The notes beneath the pieces were generated by a model. That model was not told the DNA's origin. It ran no database searches and worked only from the letters and a program-made list of their open reading frames with translations. DNA of 64,000 nucleotides, taken from NCBI RefSeq assembly GCF_000317245.1, contig NZ_AJLJ01000184.1:1-64000 (forward strand), read 5' to 3'. The first letter of the stretch is position 1. Each line of letters starts with the position of its first letter. Below, one piece after another: positions 62,194-64,000 of this stretch. A program made the translations under genes and the position numbers. The DNA is from Fischerella muscicola SAG 1427-1 = PCC 73103. Its GTDB lineage: Bacteria > Cyanobacteriota > Cyanobacteriia > Cyanobacteriales > Nostocaceae.

Positions 62194-62817
62194 ATGACTA
62201 TGCAAGCCCAATCGGAACTACACACTCTTAATCCCAAAATAGAAAGAATTGCTAACATTTTGCGCCTTGTTGGTTGGGTTAGCTTGTGGTTACAGCTTGG
62301 GTTGGGAGCAACTTCCGTACTAATGTTGATATTTGCTATCTCAGGTCGTAGTTTCAGTCAAGCTGTAGCACCTGCTCCAGGATTACCAGTTAGAACCTAC
62401 ACTCAAGGTACAACTCCTGGACTTAGTGTTAGCATCTTTTGGGGAATTTGTGGTATTTTAGCTCTATTATTTACTCTTTACTTAGCTTTTCGGCTTACTC
62501 GCTTTGCTAAACGACTCCGCAATCCCAACCCCGATTTGCATCCACCCAAAGCAGAGGTAATGAAAGTGCTACGGGTTGCTGTGATTGCAGGCTTTGTAGG
62601 AATGTTGTTAACAATTTTGGGAACAGGCTCAGGTTTGGGTGTTCTACTCTCAAAATCTATCGCCCAACCCCAAGGAGTAGCAATATATGACCCGAATCGT
62701 GTGATTCGCTCACTTGACATTTTTGTTGCTATGGCGAGTATGACTGGTATTACTGCTCACTTTGTTGGAACCGTTGCTTCTTTGGGACTTTTTAATTGGC
62801 TACATCCTGAGTTGTAA
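62194..62817 (+). CDS. DUF3611 family membrane protein
   Basis: 207 residues, ATG at 62194. Four transmembrane helices (about 28-50, 80-103, 127-150, 175-195) in the arrangement of DUF3611, a family confined to cyanobacteria and plastids. Landmarks: RIANILRLVGWVSLWLQLGLG, VSIFWGICGILALLFTLYLAFRLTRFAKRL, and VASLGLFNWLHPEL at the end. Function is not established; the family is thought to be thylakoid or envelope-located. The gene stands alone behind the 21-bp minisatellite. Confidence 0.87.
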   Translation: MTMQAQSELHTLNPKIERIANILRLVGWVSLWLQLGLGATSVLMLIFAISGRSFSQAVAPAPGLPVRTYTQGTTPGLSVSIFWGICGILALLFTLYLAFRLTRFAKRLRNPNPDLHPPKAEVMKVLRVAVIAGFVGMLLTILGTGSGLGVLLSKSIAQPQGVAIYDPNRVIRSLDIFVAMASMTGITAHFVGTVASLGLFNWLHPEL

Positions 62818-63023
62818 TATCAAGTTGCCTTTTTAAAGATATTACTTGCCAGAGAACAAAGGGGACAAGGGGAGCCACTGCGCCCTTGCGGGTTAAGAGC
62901 CTTGCTTGTAGCACGTGGCGTGGACACGGAGCTAAGGAAGAACGATTACGCTGTATGAGCGTAACTTCGTATAAGCAAATCTTCCAATTTGCCAAAATTT
63001 ATGGATAAGCAAGAATACATGAA

Positions 63024-63057
63024 TTGTAGAGACGTTGATTATCTAGCGTCTCTACAA
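63024..63057. repeat. Dispersed GTAGAGACG palindrome
   Basis: TTGTAGAGACGTTGATT and TATCTAGCGTCTCTACAA form a near-palindrome of the family seen inside chlH. It lies close to the stop of the YggT-type gene. Confidence 0.8.
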
Positions 63058-63086
63058 ACAAAATTTATGTATTTTTTGCTCTGCAT

Positions 63087-63371
63087 TCACCCAAATGATT
63101 GCAGGCTTACCAAAGAGCTTCCACCCTGTACTAACAAAGAGCCAACAATATTGAGTACTAAAAACGCCAATATCGGAGAAAAATCTATTCCACCCAAGGG
63201 GGGAATAATATTACGGAAAACATTCAAATAGGGGTCAGTAATTTGGCTCAAAGCAGCAAATGGTTGGTTGTACCAGTTGATGTTGGGGAACCAAGTCAAT
63301 AGAACCCTAATAATCAGGAGGGTACTATAAATATTGATGAAAGTAGCCAATGTGGAAATTAGTAAGTACAT
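63087..63371 (-). CDS. YggT/Ycf19-family membrane protein
   Basis: 94 residues with two transmembrane helices (about 5-27 and 64-86). The family motif is intact: LLIIRVLLTWFPNINWYNQPFAALSQITDPYLNVFRNIIPPLGGIDFSPILAFLVLN. YggT proteins (Ycf19/CCB3 in plastids) act in membrane-complex assembly or heme delivery to cytochrome b6 in the plastid lineage; the exact job of this copy is unknown. It is a single gene between repeat-rich spacers. Confidence 0.92.
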   Translation of the reverse strand: MYLLISTLATFINIYSTLLIIRVLLTWFPNINWYNQPFAALSQITDPYLNVFRNIIPPLGGIDFSPILAFLVLNIVGSLLVQGGSSLVSLQSFG

Positions 63372-63532
63372 GTGTGGATCAGTTTCCTTTCCTGTGAAAT
63401 GTCTATTTTGGTCTTATATTTTAGATTTTAAGGTAGCTCAGGTAATGGCGTATGTTTTCATCAGAAGAGAGGGCATTGGGCATTGGGCATAAAATATTAA
63501 TTATTCTTTTCCTCTCCCTTGTCCCCCAATTA

Positions 63533-63883
63533 TCAAGTATCTTTGGTGAGCGATCTTTCATTGATCACCTGAGCTGAGTTGCTATTAACGTTGCCTAGCT
63601 GCTGCCGCACTTCATCTATTGTGGCATTTAACTGGGCTATTTTATCTTCTAGCGATCGCCGTGCTGTTTCCATCTCCATGCTATCGGTTTCTGAAGCTTT
63701 CATATGACGCCGCCGCAGGGATTTTTTGGCTTCTGTTTGGTTGGGAGAGAGTTGCTCTTCTACTTCGGCTTCTAGTTCACTATCGCTCCTGGAAGCAACA
63801 ACTGCGCCTAGAATACCGCCGACTACGCTACCAAAGATCGCGCCAAAGAAAAAACCACTTGCAAAACCATCACGCTGACTCAT
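63533..63883 (-). CDS. Membrane-anchored coiled-coil protein (YtxH-like)
   Basis: 116 residues from ATG 63883; ten residues ahead of it lack homology and a ribosome site. A glycine-rich transmembrane helix (GFFFGAIFGSVVGGILGAVVASR, about 8-30) resembles YtxH and related small membrane proteins, followed by a charged region and a C-terminal coiled coil (RRSLEDKIAQLNATIDEVRQQLG). Function unknown. The last 117 bases of the window hold a HIP1 octamer (63974-63981) and no further gene. Confidence 0.78.
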   Translation of the reverse strand: MSQRDGFASGFFFGAIFGSVVGGILGAVVASRSDSELEAEVEEQLSPNQTEAKKSLRRRHMKASETDSMEMETARRSLEDKIAQLNATIDEVRQQLGNVNSNSAQVINERSLTKDT

Positions 63884-64000
63884 ATTTATTACCGCCAATA
63901 ATAAAAGCTGCACTTTTGGATTGTTTGGTTACTTTCCAGTTCTAGCTGCATACTAGCTTAAGTCCCAAAGGTGCGATCGCCTGCATCTCCTAAACCTGGA

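Noticed and set aside
1..64000. tRNA, rRNA, tmRNA or RNase P RNA genes, transposases
   Set aside because: I looked for T-loop GTTCRANNC words with acceptor stems, conserved RNA cores and DDE-type proteins and found none; a covariance-model scan would be decisive.

Overview
The window is chromosomal DNA of a cyanobacterium, most likely a filamentous, heterocyst-type (Nostocales-like) species. The evidence is a light-dependent-photosynthesis gene set (ChlH, Psb34, a Psb28 paralogue, YggT/Ycf19), very frequent HIP1 octamers (GCGATCGC), sucrose synthase, and many short tandem and palindromic intergenic repeats of the kind common in that order. I saw no rRNA, tRNA, transposase, phage gene or CRISPR array. 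Genus cannot be fixed from sequence reading alone.

Layout. 0.1-6.8 kb (mostly minus strand): a dihydroorotase-family protein lacking most metal ligands, a two-domain histidine phosphatase, a Psb28-type photosystem II factor behind a beta-lactamase-fold serine hydrolase, TrmJ rRNA/tRNA methyltransferase, and a SnoaL-like protein. 6.9-11 kb: the chlH subunit of Mg-chelatase, divergent from psb34, which has a readable promoter and terminator. 11-16.3 kb: small unknowns, HtpX protease, aspartyl-tRNA synthetase. 16.4-18.2 kb: a surface beta-helix protein with a bluetail-like C-terminus. 18.2-20.25 kb: 2 kb of AT-rich DNA without a convincing gene but with two pairs of imperfect direct repeats.

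20.26-35.17 kb (all plus strand) is a Wzx/Wzy-type exopolysaccharide locus: a small Cys/His protein, Wzc-like tyrosine kinase, Wzx flippase, glycosyltransferases, Wzy-like polymerase, two tandem exostosin-like transferases, WecG/TagA, a Tat-exported GH10 glycanase and the initiating polyprenyl-phosphate sugar transferase. Taken together these would start a lipid-linked repeat unit, extend it, flip it, polymerise it and trim it outside. Sucrose synthase (36.8 kb) and a GH65 phosphorylase/beta-phosphoglucomutase fusion (39.3 kb) follow; they could link disaccharides to nucleotide sugars and glucose-6-phosphate.

42.4-64 kb is mixed housekeeping and accessory DNA: TPR protein, DUF2237, two Uma2 nucleases, SerC, MoaA, ribosomal protein S4, a Cys-repeat secreted protein, diheme cytochrome c, a four-helix-bundle protein, SecA, N-acylglucosamine 2-epimerase, a CHASE2 Ser/Thr kinase, a ROK sugar kinase, a peptide-type ABC permease, DUF3611, YggT and a membrane-anchored coiled-coil protein.

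The most unusual theme is that non-coding repeat families are read through, in frame, inside ordinary enzymes: a 9-bp tandem repeat in the dihydroorotase-like gene, a dispersed palindrome and a purine-rich repeat in chlH, a repeat-derived linker joining GH65 to phosphoglucomutase, and a repeat-encoded tail on the ROK kinase. Other points of note are an unlisted 33-residue membrane miniprotein, the degenerate dihydroorotase, an 8 x 21-bp minisatellite, and the repeat-bearing 2-kb gap ahead of the polysaccharide locus.
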